Below, piece after piece: positions 5,287 through 5,994 of a DNA stretch of 5,994 bases (position 1 is the stretch's first letter; each line of letters starts with the position of its first letter). Source of the stretch: Microbacterium sp. (lineage in GTDB: Bacteria; Actinomycetota; Actinomycetes; Actinomycetales; Microbacteriaceae); the NCBI RefSeq assembly GCF_003248605.1, contig NZ_QFPF01000142.1, forward strand, positions 1-5,994. Direction: 5' to 3'. Below the pieces are notes generated by a model that saw only the letters and a list, made by a program, of their open reading frames with translations, made no database searches and was not told where the DNA came from. A program made the position numbers and the translations under genes.

Positions 5287-5994
5287 ATGTCCTCCCCTCA
5301 GAACCACATCCGCCTGATCTGCGACCTCTCGCTCATCCACTCCAACGCGAAGTGGCGCTATCCGGGCTCCTGGCAGGGCTATGCAAAGTACGGCGACCCC
5401 GCGCTGTATCTCGACATCGCGCGCATCCTCGAGCGCGGCAAGTTCGACGGCGGCTTTTTCGCCGATGTTGCGGGGACGCCGATGGTCAACGGCTCGATGG
5501 TTGACACCGTGGAACTAGGTGTTGCGTGGCCGCGGCACGATCCGATCCCGATGGTGGCGGCCATGTCCACCGCCACCGAGGACCTCGGCTTCGTCACGAC
5601 GATGTCTATGACGTACAACCATCCCTTCCACGCCGCACGAATGATGGCGAGCCTCGACCACGTCACCCGAGGTCGGGTTGCGTTCAATGCCGTCGTGAGC
5701 GGCTTTCCGCAAGAAGGCCAGAACTATGGCTACGACAGCATTCCGGACCATGAGTGGCGGTACGAGAGAGCGACGGAGTTTCAGGATGTGCTGACCAAGC
5801 TGTTCGGTTCGGTCGAGTCCGATGCGATGGTCTGGGATCAGACGAGCGGAATCGTGGCCGATGCCACGAAGATCCACCGCATCGACCACGTGGGTGAGCA
5901 CTTCAAAGTGATGGGGCCGCTTCCTGTGGCGCCCTCGCCGCAGGGCCGCCCCATGCAGGTCATGGCCGGGCAGTCGGATTCGGGCATGCGCTTG
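5287..5994 (+). CDS. FMN-dependent monooxygenase, NtaA/SnaA/DszA class of the luciferase-like family (partial, C-terminus off the right edge)
   Basis: The first 236 residues of a flavin monooxygenase that uses reduced FMN, supplied by a separate reductase, and O2 to oxidise an organic substrate in the cytoplasm. Family landmarks in order: LERGKFDGGFFADVAG (48-63), TTMSMTYNHPFHAARMMASL (104-123) with DHVTRGR after it, QNYGYD (145-150), DHEWRYERATEFQDV (154-168), KIHRIDHVGEHFKVMGPLP (195-213), SPQG (217-220) and AGQS (227-230). Known members are about 430-460 residues, so about half is present. ATG 5287 lies 27 bases after the permease stop, and only a weak GAACGGAA-like ribosome-binding site precedes it. 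Members desulfurise dibenzothiophene derivatives or sulfones, or cleave NTA/EDTA-type chelators. Being in an operon with a NitT/TauT importer favours catabolism of an imported sulfur- or nitrogen-containing organic, but the substrate cannot be fixed. The usual GWN motif reads AFN at 132-134. Confidence 0.92.
   Translation, partial: MSSPQNHIRLICDLSLIHSNAKWRYPGSWQGYAKYGDPALYLDIARILERGKFDGGFFADVAGTPMVNGSMVDTVELGVAWPRHDPIPMVAAMSTATEDLGFVTTMSMTYNHPFHAARMMASLDHVTRGRVAFNAVVSGFPQEGQNYGYDSIPDHEWRYERATEFQDVLTKLFGSVESDAMVWDQTSGIVADATKIHRIDHVGEHFKVMGPLPVAPSPQGRPMQVMAGQSDSGMRL

Overview
The window is GC-rich DNA with dense Asp/Glu/Arg/Ala codon use, TANNNT-type -10 boxes placed about 7 bases before start codons, a Phd/VapC-type toxin-antitoxin pair and actinobacterial-style NitT/TauT ABC transporter genes. 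This suggests a high-GC Gram-positive actinobacterium, possibly Microbacteriaceae; that assignment is inference from style, not a database match.

Layout. Bases 1-1360 carry a minus-strand unit: an XRE-cupin transcriptional regulator (719-1360), then a NitT/TauT-type ABC ATPase (1-618, running off the left edge). A perfect 19-bp inverted repeat lies between them. Bases 1361-1625 form a divergent promoter region holding a G-rich tract, a large imperfect inverted repeat, a 9-bp direct repeat and two candidate leaderless promoters. Bases 1626-2311 carry, on the plus strand, an intact Phd/YefM-type antitoxin and a VapC-like PIN toxin. The toxin is frameshifted at a triple GGCC repeat. Bases 2312-2552 contain a GC hairpin, a 10-bp direct repeat, a palindrome and a strongly structured leader that overlaps the ribosome-binding site of the next gene. 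Bases 2553-5994 carry a plus-strand operon: lipoprotein substrate-binding protein, ABC ATPase, ABC permease (apparently broken by an internal deletion plus frameshift) and the first half of an FMN-dependent monooxygenase of the NtaA/SnaA/DszA class.

How it fits together. The right-hand operon has the make-up of an uptake-plus-oxygenation cassette. A binding protein, ATPase and permease import a small organic anion (sulfonate-, sulfone- or aminopolycarboxylate-like; the substrate cannot be read from sequence), and a flavin monooxygenase then attacks it. The left-hand unit belongs to a second NitT/TauT-type system with its own XRE-cupin regulator, a regulator type linked to sulfur or amine use in other bacteria. 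Two of the genes (vapC-like toxin and permease) look inactivated, which points to decay at this locus or to sequence or assembly errors. The most interesting unexplained element is the folded leader at about 2479-2543, whose stem buries the Shine-Dalgarno sequence and whose apical loop is complementary to a segment just upstream.
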